A stretch of 64,000 bases of DNA from Cladocopium goreaui (GCA_947184155.2 CAMXCT020001868.1:124001-188000), one strand, 5' to 3'; shown: positions 50,575 to 63,208, numbered from the stretch's first letter. Numbers and translations: made by a program. The notes: generated from the letters alone by a model not told the origin.

Positions 50575-53094
50575 TTGTACCTTTGAAACAGGGAAAAAAG
50601 GAAGGAAGTGGGGGAAACATGGGGAAAATTCAAACGTCGTTTGAGCGTCGTTTGAGCGACATTTGAGCTCATTGCTATTGTGTACCCAGATGCTGATTCA
50701 AGACATGTGGGCAAAATGCGCTATTGCTGTTTGGGGTCTATGCTGGTGTAATTTTACTGGGATGTGTAAAAAAAACATTGAAATTGCTTGGATTTCACCA
50801 ACTAGAGTCGGGAGGACATACCAGGCGAAAATGACCCGATTTTACGAAGAAGAAGGAGGACATCACCAGCAAAAACGATCAAAAACGGCTCGATTTAGCA
50901 AACTTCTTGAGGATTTCCACAAAATAAATCGGGATAAAGAAGGAATGTCGAAATGTCGAATCTACCCCGCTGGTTCCGAAACTAAAGGAGAACACAGCCT
51001 AGGATTCAAATCCATTGGTTTCAGGATTTCGTTGCTTCTCAAATGCCAGCAGGCACTGTGGGAGAAATTTGAGACCTACCGACAGCGGCCGCTGCACGAG
51101 CTCCAGGATCAATGATCCTTAGCAGCTGAAGGGGCACCCTCCTGTTTCAAGAGGTATTCCAAAGCACAACCGAAACAAAGCATCACCAGGGCTAAACTTT
51201 GGAAAGATGCCAAATCCTGTGGGTATTTTGCTACCGCTTGCCCCAAATTTCAGGTAAGTCACCTTCATTTTATGTTTTCTGTGTTGGATTTACACGCCTG
51301 GATGGAAACATTTTCTGATACTTTTCGGTGACTTACTATGATTTCTTGTCAGTCCCAGATTTCTCAATCAATCTCTTCAAGCCTTCATCGGCTTCATGCG
51401 AGCAGCAATCCGCTGCAACAATATAGTTTCTGGGGGAATTATTTTCCGAAATTGGCGATTGGCAAAAAATTATGCTCGTCGCATATGTGATTTGCAATAC
51501 GGTGCTTTCAGGTGAAAAATGGGGCGGTCTTCGCTTCGACAGCGTGCTGGAGTGTGCTAAATATCTGACGTGGACGCCTCACTTCTGACTCGAAATGCGG
51601 AGAGGTAAGAAGGTATTTGTTTATGACAAATTTGGACAGCTGGGAAATCTATGGGTACAGGTCCTCAGGTAGTTCGTTCGCACCTTGAGGTCTGGAGAGC
51701 AGCAACAGCCTGTGGGGAATCGGTTTGGGCGGTTCTGGACGGTTGGTGCCTTGGGAATCCGTGAATGTCCAAAGACGGCGACCTTCCATGCACCTAGATG
51801 CCTTTTGGAGATCACCCCCCCCAGCACCATGGTTTGCTCGATGTGTAGCGTGGATCACCGCTTTAGGTTCTGTTTGATCATGTGGGGGTGGCTCCAAATT
51901 CTTGACTCCCAGTTTGGCACGCCCAAATAGTAAACATGACCAGCCATGTGGGTCCATTGGTACCCCAGATTTTTAGCCATCATGGTCAGCCAAATTTCAT
52001 GGTTTATCAATGTTTATCAGAGTTTATCATCCCCTTTTCGCAGTAAAGTGGCAATTTTGCTGCATGCCATATCCCCTGTTTTAAGACAAACCTATGGGTT
52101 CAGCAAATGCTTCCAGATCCGCCGAGGCCACAACGAGTTCACCCACTGCGGCCAAAGAGCCTGCAGCGCCCACGGTTCCTTTGGCTCCTCTGCCGACGCC
52201 GGCGGTACCGGCGGCACCGGCGGTGGACAGAGAACAGGAGGGGTTGGGAAACACAACAGATGGTGAAAGGAGGGGTTGGAACAACAAACGTAGCAATCCG
52301 TAGACTTTGTAGATTTCAAGGTCAAAGTTAAACAAACAGTTTAAGTTTGAAGAAACCACTTTCAGAATTGCTTCAACTCAAATGATGCAAGAAGAAAAGA
52401 CAAAGAACAGAAAGCTCACTAGTCTTGAGGGACGTTGAGTGATGTGGCAGGATGCCCAGCGTGAAGCCAAGCGTTGGCCCGGCAAGTCTTGAGGATCTTG
52501 AGGATGGTGTTTTCGGCAAACTGGCCTGAACAACATGATGGGTCAACATGATACAACGCCGACGCTTTCTGTCCTTTTTCTATTCTTTCTGTTTCTTTGA
52601 AAATGTGACTGTTGTAGATCCACTAGAGTTCATCTCTATCCAAGCCAGGAATGGCTGAAATTTGCCCTGGGCCGGGAAAAACAGAAATTTGATGCGCCAG
52701 GCATTCTACCACTTCGACGGGAGTCGTATTTGAATCCCACTTCTTGGGGCTTCGCAGTACTTGGAGTGCCTTGAAGCAGTACTTTGTAGCACGTTTTGTA
52801 CGTCTTGTCACTTTCACTGAGTTTTTTTGCATAAGTTCTGCGGCTAGAGGTTCCAAAAGGCACTACGGAGGTCTCCGCAGTGCAAAGAGCCTATAGAGCT
52901 TTGATGAGGCACGGCATGCCTGGTTTATCAATAAGTCTCCTTGAAGTATAAATTGAGCTGGTAATGCTGGTGGAATCAATATACGATCCCATCATGTTAG
53001 GAAGCTGCATCCTGATCGAGCAGGGCAATCCGAGGATGTTGTGAAAGCTGTTGAAAAAGTTCGAGAGGCCACGGTCTGAAGAGTACTGCTGTTG

Positions 53095-53172
53095 TAATTT
53101 GGCCCCCTAGACAGCTCATCAGGTATGCAGCGAGTCAAGCCTTCAACTCGTGGTTCGATTCCGGGCAAATCA
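53095..53172 (+). other. tRNA-like relic with B box
   Basis: GTGGTTCGATTCCGGGC is a good B box/T-arm. The following CAAATCA can pair at six of seven positions with TAATTTG about 60 bases upstream, like an acceptor stem. The D and anticodon arms do not fold well. Probably a tRNA pseudogene or a SINE head. Confidence 0.3.
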
Positions 53173-53674
53173 CTCATTACAGGCCAAAGAGGCTTGCGAA
53201 CGCGGTCTCTCTCGGCAAGAGCCGTGTGACTCTCAACGCAGGACTTGTCTTCTGCTTTTGCTCAGCCAGGATTGGCCCTGAATTTTGCAGCATTTGTGCA
53301 AGCTACAGGCCGGAGCAACCTCGTGAGCTGCGCTCCGATTGCCCGGCTTGTTGAACATTGATATGTTTAGGGAAGAACACCAAAGATCGACGGTGAAATC
53401 CAACCAATGCAACCTTTCAGTATTTCTTGAAGTGTTTGTTTATCTCTCGATGTTTGACACATTTTGAACCATTTTGACACATTTTGACAGATTTATTCTG
53501 GGAGAGGATGCGCCGGGGATCCAATGGTGTTAAACAACCTGGCCAGGAGGCTCTTTGCTCCGCTGCTGGTCGACGGAAATTCCAACTCAGCTGCAGCCTT
53601 GGTCAGAGTTCGTGAAAGGTGCATCAAAAATGCAACCGACAATGGTTGGTAAAATGTCACTAAAGTAGAAGCAT

Positions 53675-53770
53675 GATATGATATATATATATACACACAT
53701 ATACACACTTACATATATTTATATGCTTTTATATATATATATACATAATATTATGTATATAATATGTGCT
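53675..53770 (+). repeat. AT simple repeat
   Basis: TATATA/CATATA tract. Confidence 0.85.
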
Positions 53771-53972
53771 GTATACATATAGAAACCACCAGAAAAGATA
53801 GAACAGTCAAATCCAATTGAAATAGCGATGAATTACTTATCTATCCGTTTTGGGAGTACAATATCTAAAAGAAAAAGAGTGAGGATGTAGCCGATCAAGA
53901 ATGATCAGGCAATAGATTCGAAGGTGACACTGGAACAATCAACGATTAGCGGTATATCTAGATATGTATATC

Positions 53973-54121
53973 ACGAAAGCTAGCTTGTGCTAGCTGAAGT
54001 TGCTCTTGCTTTAGCAAGGAATAGGCAGGTAGCAGGACCATTGGATTCCCTGAAACTTTTAGGCTTATACCCCTCCGCTCCCCCCCAGAGCAGGCCCGGG
54101 TTCAATCCCCCCCCGGTCCGC
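53973..54121 (+). repeat. SINE-like repeat, copy 3
   Basis: Starts ACGAAAGCTAGCTTGTGC, with GCTAGC arms around a 4-base loop. It ends GGGTTCAATCCCCCCCCGG then TCCGC. The tail is a B-box-like T-arm. Confidence 0.55.
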
Positions 54122-54134
54122 TTGGGGGCAGGTA

Positions 54135-54280
54135 CAGGTTTCTGCGTCTTTATCTTCACCTTCTTCATTTTCATCTTCCTTAGGAGCATTGTCATCATCA
54201 CTGCCGTCTTCGTCGTCATCAACATCATGGTCATCATCACCACCGCCATCATTACCATTACCAATACCATTACCATCATC

Positions 54281-54312
<32 letters not shown>

Positions 54313-54350
54313 CATCATCAGCATTATCGTTCTCATCGTTCGTGCCCACC
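54135..54350 (+). repeat. ATC trinucleotide repeat
   Basis: Degenerate then pure CATCATCATC. It gives Ile/Ser frames on + and Asp/Met frames on -, not taken as genes. Confidence 0.9.
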
Positions 54351-54464
54351 ATCATCGCCATCACTTTACTTTTGCAGCTGAGCAGCCTCCGGTACAACAT
54401 GAGTATCCTGATTGGTTTCGTATCTCCCCCTGGCCTCAAGTTACATATACAGTATATGTTGGAT

Positions 54465-54960
54465 ACTATGTACGGTATATATATATATACACAAAGTATT
54501 TAAATGTATCGATATCGTAAACACATCTACATATATCATATATATATATATTATATAAGGTGTTTATCTATACATATATATATATACACATACATGTATA
54601 TACATATGTATATCCATATGTATATATATATACATGTATATATATCTAAATATTATATGTATATATATATATATGTTATTATATGTAAATATATATGTTT
54701 ATATATATATATATATGTATGTATATGTATATGTATATATGTATATGTATATATGTATATGTATATGTATGTATATATGGTATATACGCAAATGGAATGT
54801 GGGTATATGTATGTGCATACATACATATAGATATATTATTATTATTGTTATTATTATTATTATTATATATATATACGTATATATTTAATAATATATACAT
54901 ATATTTAATAATATATACATATATTTAATAATATATACATATATATATATACACATACAG
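54465..54960 (+). repeat. AT-rich simple repeat with TTTAATAATATATACATATA units
   Basis: TATATGTATA tract with three exact units of about 21 bp near 54885-54945. Confidence 0.9.
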
Positions 54961-56052
54961 AAGCAAAATGGGGGAACTCGGGATGCTGGAGGAAACCAGT
55001 GTTGTAATTTGGGCCATTCACCATGAGGCTGGACTGCACCAGCCATCAGAGATGCTGCGTGTTGGTCTCAGCCGTTTCTCACCACTGGAAACGAAAGCTA
55101 GAGGTTTCCAAAGTCCTGGGGGTACCCAAATCATCCAAGTCTTAGACCATTTCACGTTGAAACAATCATGGTGACTTGGGGATCCTCCATTTTAAGAAAC
55201 CCCCCAGTGGCCCAGCTGTTCACTTAAACCTCAGGCCTGTTCGCAGATATGTGGTTGCTGCTCATGATCCTGCGCAAGCCCGGCTAAGTTGACCGAATGA
55301 CTGATGATGGAATGAAAGAACGCAATACATGGGTTGCGTTCAAAATACATTTGAACCATTCTTATGAAAAATGCCTTGACAGATGGAAACGTTTTCTGTG
55401 TTTGTCCAGAAGTTCCTTGGCCGCATGCAGGTATGGGCGGGCATTGACAATCACAGTCCTCGAGCCAGACTACAGCCAGGAGCGCACGCTCTCACCATGC
55501 CCTGTGGTCGTTCATGCTCCGTTTATGCATGTCCAACACTATTGGGTTCCTACAGACGCAGGGTTCCATGTTCAAAACGACCAAGGTTGTTGGTCCATTG
55601 TGTTCCCAACTTCATCAACTTCCATGCCAAATCATCCTCAGACATGCTGAGGAGTTGCGAAGCTTTGTATCCATCGAGCACCTCACATCCTATGTCATGG
55701 CAGAGCAGGTTGCTTGGACACAAGATTGGCAGGGTCAGTGAACAAATCAGCAGAAAAACAGGGGGATGCACCAAACCATGGTATTCCTCACCTAAGGATA
55801 TTCATTATAACCAAGAATCGGTATTTTTGGTGGTTTTGGGAGTCACCAATCAGTACTCCTTTGTCGAACCCTCGTTGAACATGCTCTCAGTCTGTGGTAG
55901 ATGAGCATCGTAGGTTCCCACAAGAGGCACAAGAATGGAACTGATCGTCCAGCCACTAGCATTGAAATACGATGGTTTTTGCAGATACTACCTCCATGAC
56001 CATTGGTTATCCCAGTAACCTGTAAAATCAAACGAGTTTCCACGGAATTCAG

Positions 56053-56202
56053 GTGGAACACCTTTTGGTGGAAGTGATACCAGCCGATTCACCTTCATTT
56101 CCCCAATTTGTTTATGAAGATCAAGGCTATATTATTTCCGCCACTGAAAACGCGCTTATCAACAGACCCCGTTCGGTGTCGCCTATGCCACCAACATTCT
56201 CA
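56053..56202 (+). CDS. Candidate host exon, 50 codons, phase 0
   Basis: AATTCAG before and GTATGT after. It reads VEHLLVEVIPADSPSFPQFV, then YEDQGYIISATENALINRP. Both borders fit exactly with 150 bp. The family is not recognised, but it lies about 1 kb upstream of an FN3-like exon. Confidence 0.45.
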
Positions 56203-56283
56203 GTATGTTTGCAATGCGGCAATGCATTTTCTATATGATCCTCAAATCACCAAGCCTTGAGTCATGCTAATCACCGACTGCAG

Positions 56284-56450
56284 ATGGACTTGGATCACCA
56301 ACATGACACCAGGACCTCCAAAAGATGCCGAAATTGTGGACTCAGACTTCCCTACAAGTGCAGGCACGGACAGCCGGAATCGAATCAAAACGTGCAGAGG
56401 GGAATCGTCGGCTCCGCCGGGTTACTGGATCCCAGGGGTTGGAAAAGTTA
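56284..56450 (+). CDS. Candidate host exon, frame uncertain
   Basis: CTGCAG precedes it. Phase 0 from the previous exon gives CRNCGLRLPYKCRHG with a zinc-ribbon-like Cys pattern. Another frame gives TPGPPKDAEIVDSDF and APPGYWIPGVG, which resembles an FN3 or extracellular domain. Both are open for about 55 codons and I cannot choose. Confidence 0.33.
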
Positions 56451-57003
56451 CTAAGATCAAAGAATGTTTCTCCTAAATTCATTAAGGAAGGTTTCCTTAC
56501 TTAAGGAAAATGCATTCGTTTTATTTAAAGAAGGTGTTTGGATAATATTGTATGTTTCTTCTGCGTGTTCTTGATATGCCTAGCGATTTTTGTGCACAAG
56601 TTCTATTCTTCAAAATCGAAAAAACACATATTTCCTTGAAAATTCAAAAAATGAAATTGTCCAAAATTCGAAAATGTAGTTTTTCAAGCAAAAAATAAAT
56701 TGATTAGACTTAAATTTTGAACATGTGTAAACATAAGAGTTCTTAAAAATTGTACAATGCCAAAGTAGTATTTCCAGTTGTTTATTGCCATCAAAATGAA
56801 TGTATGTGTGCTTGTACGCTCCTGTAGGGCAATGAAAAGAATCAATCGAAATATGCGTATCTCATTTCCATGACAGAAAAACAACACTTTCCTTAGGATA
56901 AAAATTCTTTAAGAAGTCTTTAATCGAGGTTTCTTTAGTTGAGCAATGTTGTCCCTTAAACAAGGAACAAGTATTTCCATAGCGAGGAATTTATATCAAT
57001 TAT

Positions 57004-57100
57004 ATATGGGTATGGATCAATACCTATAGATACCATTTTTAGTGGGTTATTCATCCATTTTAACCCAGCTATGACTTGGGGTTCACGGAAAGGTACCAGG
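57004..57100 (+). repeat. Dispersed repeat, copy 2 (first at 40144)
   Basis: Shares ATACCTATAGATACCATTTT and the flanking words with 40144-40235. Confidence 0.75.
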
Positions 57101-57258
57101 GTGCCATGACCCATCCCCAGTTATTTTTCGAACTCCAGGGACCTATCCGAATGATCCACTTTGGGATCTATAGTTATCTGGAAGATACAGAAAGAACTAT
57201 AGTAACTACAGATGTTCTTCAATGCTCCAGTTGCCAATTGTCCAATCCGTTTTGGCAG

Positions 57259-57360
57259 GTCGCCGCGGCCAACGAAGCTGGGCAATCTGCCTGGAGCACG
57301 CTGAAGGCATCCTTGGATTTGACTCAATTTATCGATGATTTTGTAGACCCATTTTTTGAG
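57259..57360 (+). CDS. Candidate exon with fibronectin type III end
   Basis: TGGCAG precedes VAAANEAGQSAWSTLKASLD. The pattern V-x-A-x-N-E-x-G-x-S-x-W-S is the F/G-strand signature of FN3 domains, which are found in surface and adhesion proteins. The frame stays open past 57400. The start of the domain should lie in an upstream exon. Confidence 0.5.
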
Positions 57361-58160
57361 AATCCCACAAAGCCTGCGTGTCATATCACTTTCAGAATGG
57401 TTACTGCATGGATATATTTGGATATTGATGTTGGATGGGGCGTTTTGTTGGGATTTTGTACCTTCCTTTCATCCCTGCCACGGAGATCCCTTTGACGGGG
57501 CCTTCCGCGGGCAATGCAGCTGCTGCAGCTCCGCCCACACGGCAGCGAGCGCTTCCCAGCGGCCCCACTGGCGTCAGCGGCTTTGCTACGGCTGCCACAA
57601 TGCAAAAGAGGACCAAAGATGGGGAGATCTTCAGATTCACCATGATTCACCAAAGGAAATCCCATGGTTCATGGGGTTAAACAATTTTTTTTGAAAGGCC
57701 AGTTTGCTTCAAACATCATAGCTGATGGGGTCGACATGTAATGATACGTAGCTTGGGAGTAATGCGGCAAGACTTACAATGGGGAGTGTCAAAGGAAAGA
57801 TCCTGGGTCGCAATCATGAGCCAGGATGCACGATGCGGAGGATGTTACGGCTTTCGACACAGAATTGTCGTTTGCTCAGATATTCGAAACCTCATGGATC
57901 TGAAAATTCATTCGTAAATCAGCATGAGTATATCTCTTACTTCTCTCAAATACGGTCCATTTTGTTAGTGCACACTTCACACAGAGACGACAGTCTGGCA
58001 AACTTCAGCCTATCTTTTTCAACCACTCAGGCGTAAAATTCATGGGATCGCGCGATTACGAGCTTTCTTGGAGCCGCGGAAGAAGGCGCATATGGCAACA
58101 GGGATGCTTTTTGCAGTTTTTAGGGAATCCTAAAATCACAGTCAAGGATCTAGTGAGTGA

Positions 58161-58391
58161 GTGCACTTTGGCGCAAAGATAAAACAGCTAGGCTCTGGTT
58201 TAGCTGATTTGGTGGGCCCTTCCCCGAAAGCAAAGTCTGCATGCTTCATCCTAGAAAGAAACTACACGGTATGCCAGCCTCCATCCACCATCGAGCAAGG
58301 GATGCATGGGTTTGTCGCCAGCAGTCTCACTGCCATGTCAAATCTATATAGTCCTTTGAAAACCTGGTTTGTGGATGTTTGTGGCCCCTAA
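58161..58391 (+). CDS. Open segment, possible host exon
   Basis: 77-codon frame including IKQLGSGLADLVGPSPKAKS and ERNYTVCQPPSTIEQGMHGF. Splice borders are unclear. Not recognised. Confidence 0.25.
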   Translation: MHFGAKIKQLGSGLADLVGPSPKAKSACFILERNYTVCQPPSTIEQGMHGFVASSLTAMSNLYSPLKTWFVDVCGP

Positions 58392-58804
58392 AATCCTTGA
58401 CGAGTCTGAGGAGTGTTGATTAGCTGCCCACTTCACCATCATCCAGGAATTTAGTTCCACGGGCGTCCTGTTTGCTGGTTAAACTTGTGTTAAACTTGTG
58501 TTGCCAGGGCATCCTGATGGAATGGCTAAGATCAGTGAACTGGTCAGCCTATGGTTCGAAGCAGGAGATTTTGGGAATAGGCAGAACTCGCTGGTGGAAC
58601 TTCGCGCTACCATTGGGGTCAAGCTCTTGAATGTGTCTTTGAACTCTTCAAGGAATACATCTTGGAATATCCACGGATATCACCTTGGACCTTGGATATC
58701 TTTTGATATCTTTTGGCTCATCAAAGATCCAGGTCAACATGCCAAAATAATCAAAGACGTGCATATGCCTTGAGACACTTGTGTTATGAGACCCACTGCT
58801 CTCC

Positions 58805-59047
58805 GTGTCTCCTGAAGGATTTGGTGGAGCGAGTGATTTTTATCCGCGAAGCGATGGTTTGTTGAGAACTGCTGAAATAGCTTTTACAATGCTCATCTTT
58901 GGGGATGACACAGGGTTGCCGAAGCTAGATGAATCCATACGAATCCAATATCCAAGGGCACCTGTCCTAGAGCCAAGGGTGGTAATTTTCTATGCAATGC
59001 AGATGGCAACCTTGATTTCATTCGGTGTCACGCTAGTCGCCGATTGA
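58805..59047 (+). CDS. Open segment with hydrophobic C-terminus, possible host exon
   Basis: The 80-codon frame reads DGLLRTAEIAFTMLIFGDDT, then LEPRVVIFYAMQMATLISFG and a stop at 59045. The end could be a membrane helix. Other frames are full of stops. Not recognised. Confidence 0.32.
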   Translation: MSPEGFGGASDFYPRSDGLLRTAEIAFTMLIFGDDTGLPKLDESIRIQYPRAPVLEPRVVIFYAMQMATLISFGVTLVAD

Positions 59048-59754
59048 TGGGGCACAATCGGCTTCGCTCTCTTCAGGCCAGTAGAATCCCCTTGATTTTG
59101 GCCAGTGTTTGAGGGCAAAATTCCCGCTGCAGATGCGATGAGGCGTCAACCAACCTTCCAAATTAGGAGCTGTGGGAATTGTCACTGGAGAGGTCTGAAG
59201 GCTGCGCGACCTTGGCTCAAAGATGCTTGATACTCCTAATGCGCTTTTCAATTCTTCACAGAGCTTCTTTTCAACAGCAAAACTCGTGTATTCCCACTCG
59301 TGGGGAAATTCCAACATCAGCCGCACAGCTTGTTGGTCTGTTGGGAACACCAGTCACTGCATGGTTGCGATTCTGCCATGGGTCTTCGGAGCTGTCTTAC
59401 TGCAAGCAGTGTCGAACGAGCAGAATTTCCAAAAGGCGGTGGGATTTGTAAAACCAACTTGAAAAGACCAAGAGTTCTTGCTCCTGTACTCACCATACTC
59501 ACAATCAGTTAAAGCTACATCTTCTCCCGATCTGCTCAGGGATTGCTCACCATTGAGCCTGGAGAAGGAGATGTTGTTAGACAGTTTGTGGATCATCATA
59601 TGGATCCTTGGACGATTTGCGTGTGTCCATTCAGTCAGTGCTGAGCTTGGACAGGATTTCTTTTGAGTGGGTGAACTGTTTGTGCTTAAGCCACGCATTT
59701 CCGCAGAACCATTGAAAACAGGCATTTCATACAAGGTGTAAGAAGTCTACCTTC

Positions 59755-59967
59755 AACACTTCAAGCCATGTTGAGACACCTGTGGCACAAGCGCACCATA
59801 CGCCGTACGTGTTCCAAGTGTCCTTCAAGGAGCCGCGGCATGCGGTGGCCGTCGTAAGGGTTGCTCGGGGCTCTAAGAGGCACAGCCTCTTGGCAGATTT
59901 GGCACAGGAGGAGGAGAGCAAGTGGGGCCCATGTTTTCCCCGTTCAGCTTTTTCTTCCTTTGATTGA
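59755..59967 (+). CDS. Open segment, possible host exon
   Basis: Reads YVFQVSFKEPRHAVAVVRVA, then RHSLLADLAQEEESKWGP. It is beta-strand-like, then charged. The stop is at about 59965. Splice borders are uncertain and no family is recognised. Confidence 0.33.
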   Translation, partial: NTSSHVETPVAQAHHTPYVFQVSFKEPRHAVAVVRVARGSKRHSLLADLAQEEESKWGPCFPRSAFSSFD

Positions 59968-60109
59968 AGATGATTGAAGAATATTACGAATACAGTATGT
60001 ATTCTCTTTTAACTGGCAATGTATCTGAAAGGACAAGGAACAAACTTGGCCTTGACTCGTTTCGGAGATCTGTAGGGAGCAGAACTGAACCCGTCCTCAG
60101 CTCATTGCA

Positions 60110-60766
60110 GGACTTGCGACACCTTTTGGCCATTGGCGCGAACTTCCAAAAGGGGAGGACTGGCTGACTGGCCCATGGGCACATGAGGCCCTCTGGCGAC
60201 AGTGCTCCAATCGTCATCTTGCATGGTGTCTGATCAATTCAATCTAGGAAAGGCTCTCAGACAGTTGCTGCAAACTGCAATGGCAGGACTTCTTTGACGG
60301 TTGTGGCCTCAGTTTCGAAAAGCTGGCGCTGGTGGGGAAAGGGATTGACCAAACCCATCCAAGTGATTCATCTTTCGGCTCAGTGCAATGTCCAATTGAG
60401 GTTCACAGATATCACTATGATCCGTTGGACTACGACGGCAAGTGGATGCCAGCCTAAGAAGCCAGTTCTCAAACCATCTTGCTGAGCACTGTGTATTCTT
60501 GCGATGGCAACAATCCAGATTTGCTCGATTTTCCACAGTTGTTACAGCAGCACGTGTGTCCGCAACTAAGGACGAAGTCCGCCATTTTCTCCTGGCTCCA
60601 AGAGGTCTCCTATCCACCTGTGAATCACTTGCCGCAGTTTGCCCCGACAAAGTTCTTGCCAGAGACTCAATGTAGATCATGTTTGGAGCTTAGGCGGTAT
60701 ATTATGATTACTACGGTCAATTTGAAATTCAATGGATTAAGACAATATAATGTCCATCAACCATAG
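60110..60766 (+). pseudogene. Coding stretch with two in-frame stops
   Basis: One frame from ATTGCAG at 60110 stays protein-like for about 650 bp and is broken only by TAG at 60245 and TAA at 60455. Part 1 has FGHWRELPKGEDWLTGPWAH. Part 2 has WQDFFDGCGLSFEKLALVGK and VHRYHYDPLDYDGKWMPA. Part 3 has YSCDGNNPDLLDFPQLLQQH and SAIFSWLQEVSYPPVNHLPQ. Three well-formed pieces kept in one frame suggest a single ancestral reading frame, now decayed. Alternatives are introns containing the stops or sequence errors. The family is not recognised. Confidence 0.48.
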
Positions 60767-61004
60767 CCATTGAATAATCCATATTCATCCATATTCAATT
60801 CATATTCAGAGCGCTTTACAGCATTGGCATGTTGTCATTTCTAGTCAAATGGCAGTGGAATTAGCTGGTTGCTTACCATGATTTGACAGGCTTCAATTTT
60901 GGTGATTTCGGGTTCCATACAAACAGAACCGCGTTGGCATATCCTTCATCAAGCTGTTCCATTTTGGGGGAAGGCCTAGGAAGGCTTTGCTGGGGGATCT
61001 AGGG

Positions 61005-61107
61005 ATCTGGTTATTTAACATAGCCATGGTAGCCATGGCCCATAGAAATAGATGGTTTACCTATTAAAAAAACAGTGATTTTCCATGGCTATGTTAAATA
61101 ACCAGAT
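61005..61107. mobile_element. 103-bp palindromic element with 25-bp perfect inverted ends
   Basis: ATCTGGTTATTTAACATAGC (61005-61024, arm continues to 61029) is mirrored exactly by 61083-61107. The 53-bp spacer has no ORF. The size and structure are those of a hairpin MITE. I could not read a target duplication. Confidence 0.75.
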
Positions 61108-61309
61108 GGTAAATCATTCTAAATCTCTATAGATTTTCAATGACCAACTCACCAAGGACGCAGAACCCATTCGACATCTTGCTGGTGGTGAAGCCCGTGG
61201 GCGCTCATGGGGCTCATGGGGACCTTGCAAAGGCGTCGGAACAGGGTCATGGCCATTTGGGGGGAAGAATTTCTGAAGAACTTTGGAAGCATTTTCTCTA
61301 TATACCATG

Positions 61310-61395
61310 TGTACCATGTATATATATATAATATACATATATATATATACCATGTCTATATATATATAGAGACAGTATAATATACAGATAATGAT
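61310..61395 (+). repeat. AT simple repeat
   Basis: TATATA tract with two CCATGT(A/C)TATATA words. Confidence 0.85.
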
Positions 61396-61626
61396 ATATG
61401 ATTCAAAAGATGCATAGAATTTGTTTTTTTAGAATCTTTCAAACTAAAATAAGTGATCGATGGGGTGTGATGATTTTGAGGGAGGCAGGCTCCAACTATC
61501 GCTGGGAGCAAGTTTTTGACCACTTTTTTGCTACTTTGAAACACTTTGAAATACGTATACACTGTATTTTGAAACGCTTGAAAATCACGGTGATCGTTTC
61601 TTTTGTGAGGCGCTGGAGCCTCACGC

Positions 61627-61716
61627 TGTGAGGCTTTCCCGAAAGCTAAAGGCAAGGGCAAACCTGCAAAAAAATCGTTCGAGCCAGATGCTTTTGCACG
61701 GGGTTTGGTGAAATAG
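61627..61716 (+). CDS. Short terminal exon, basic C-terminus
   Basis: The frame reads EAFPKAKGKGKPAKKSFEPD then AFARGLVK and TAG at 61714. It is Lys/Gly-rich and would suit the tail of a nuclear or ribosomal protein. The preceding TGTGAG could be the acceptor. It is short, so only moderate support. Confidence 0.35.
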   Translation, partial: CEAFPKAKGKGKPAKKSFEPDAFARGLVK

Positions 61717-63208
61717 TTCTTGTGGAATTGTCGTCCTGAAGACAGGGGTATGTATACACAGGGCCAATGAAGCACTGATAGGTCTCATTCTTTGCAAAGA
61801 CTCCAACCACGCAGCAGCTTTGCGACATCTATGGCGTTGGCCCGCCCTGTTTTGGTCCAAAGATTATGCTAGAATGGTTCTCTGGATTTGCAACCGTGCT
61901 CGGAACTTCGACTTCTTGCGTTACGGTAATAGTCCAGACAGGTGCAAACTTCGGACGAGTTTCTCTTGATAGAGAAACCGCAGGACACCATTTTCTTTGG
62001 TTGGCTAAAGAAACCATGCAGCCATGCAACAGGTGCATAGTCCGGCCAAAAGACAAGTCAGACAAAATCAAACAAAATAGGTTTTCGCTTCAAAGGATAA
62101 AGGCTTTGCATATAAGGCATCCTTTATCACTTTGGAACATCACATCCGACGGTGCAGGAGATTGGCCTCAAAAGGAGCCACAGTCACATGCCCCGACCAC
62201 CAAAGTACCGGGTTGAGGCCCTTGAAACTTGCAAACTTGATCCGGTGCCAGAAGACAGAAACACCGTGCTCAAGTTGCCACGCCACGCTATGCGTTTAGG
62301 TGTAAAGACAGGTTGGATTTGTTTATGTACAGCATTTTCTACTTTCATCCTATCTGAGATGAGGATCCAAGTCGACTTTGATATGTTGAAATCACCAGTT
62401 AACCAGAAGATGTTGTGAGCCTCGCTCAGAACCTCACAGCGGGTGACGTTGATCACTTCTTCCATCAGTACGAGTCAGGCACACGTAGCGGATCCTCCGT
62501 TGTGATTTCAAATGAATTCAAATCATAACATGGAGACTTGCTCCCACACACCATCTTTGGGAGCAGTTAGGATGAGTGCTTCTCACTGCCGTCATTGATC
62601 TTCATTGAATCTCCACTGGCGAGGTCTGCTACCTAGATACTTGATGTCAAAAGGGTAGGGACCTTGGAAGACTCGGAAGAGCGTGGGCTGCACAGTTCAC
62701 GGGTCAATTGTGGTCTGTGGTATGTGATGCACCAAGGAAAGTGCAGCCAACTCATGAAGGGTTGAGGCATCTCACAGGCGCAACATGAGAACATTGTCTT
62801 CTCAAAACCCAAACAGCTGCGAAATACTGCGAATTTGCAAAGTGAGATCCAAAGTGGTGACCTTCTTTGGATCCCCAACCTGTTTGGCCTTTTTCTCACT
62901 TTGCAAGCCGTGAAAGGGCTGGCCCTGCCTGTGTTCAGGCCGTGACTTTGTGGAAGTTGTGCAAGACCCAAAGGTGGGACGAGACTGCAAGAGGTGGCGT
63001 TCCTCACTGCGTTGCTGTTTGAGTTTCCAGGTCTCTGTGCTGGTTGAGTTTGTGAGCTGCCTGGATGCAATCATCCGTAGCAGGGGAGATGGTAAGGCTC
63101 CGATGGTGATCATATGGTGTGATGTCTTGGGGTCTTCTTTTGGGGTCATGCATTAGGATGGAAGAGTGGAACCTCTTCAAGTGCTGAGTAGGTTTGGATA
63201 GGAAAGTC

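Noticed and set aside
50663-51115. 150-codon ORF after the SAP-like exon
   Set aside because: The start is hydrophobic and the rest mixed, without borders or motif. Could be real but I cannot support it.
52080-52331. Ala/Pro-rich ORFs around GGCGGTACCGGCGG
   Set aside because: All frames of a GC-rich low-complexity patch are open. No evidence picks one.
53980-54439. Asp-rich and Met-rich minus-strand ORFs
   Set aside because: Translation of the ATC trinucleotide repeat.
54504-54928. Tyr/Ile-rich ORFs on both strands
   Set aside because: Translation of TATA and TGTATA repeats.
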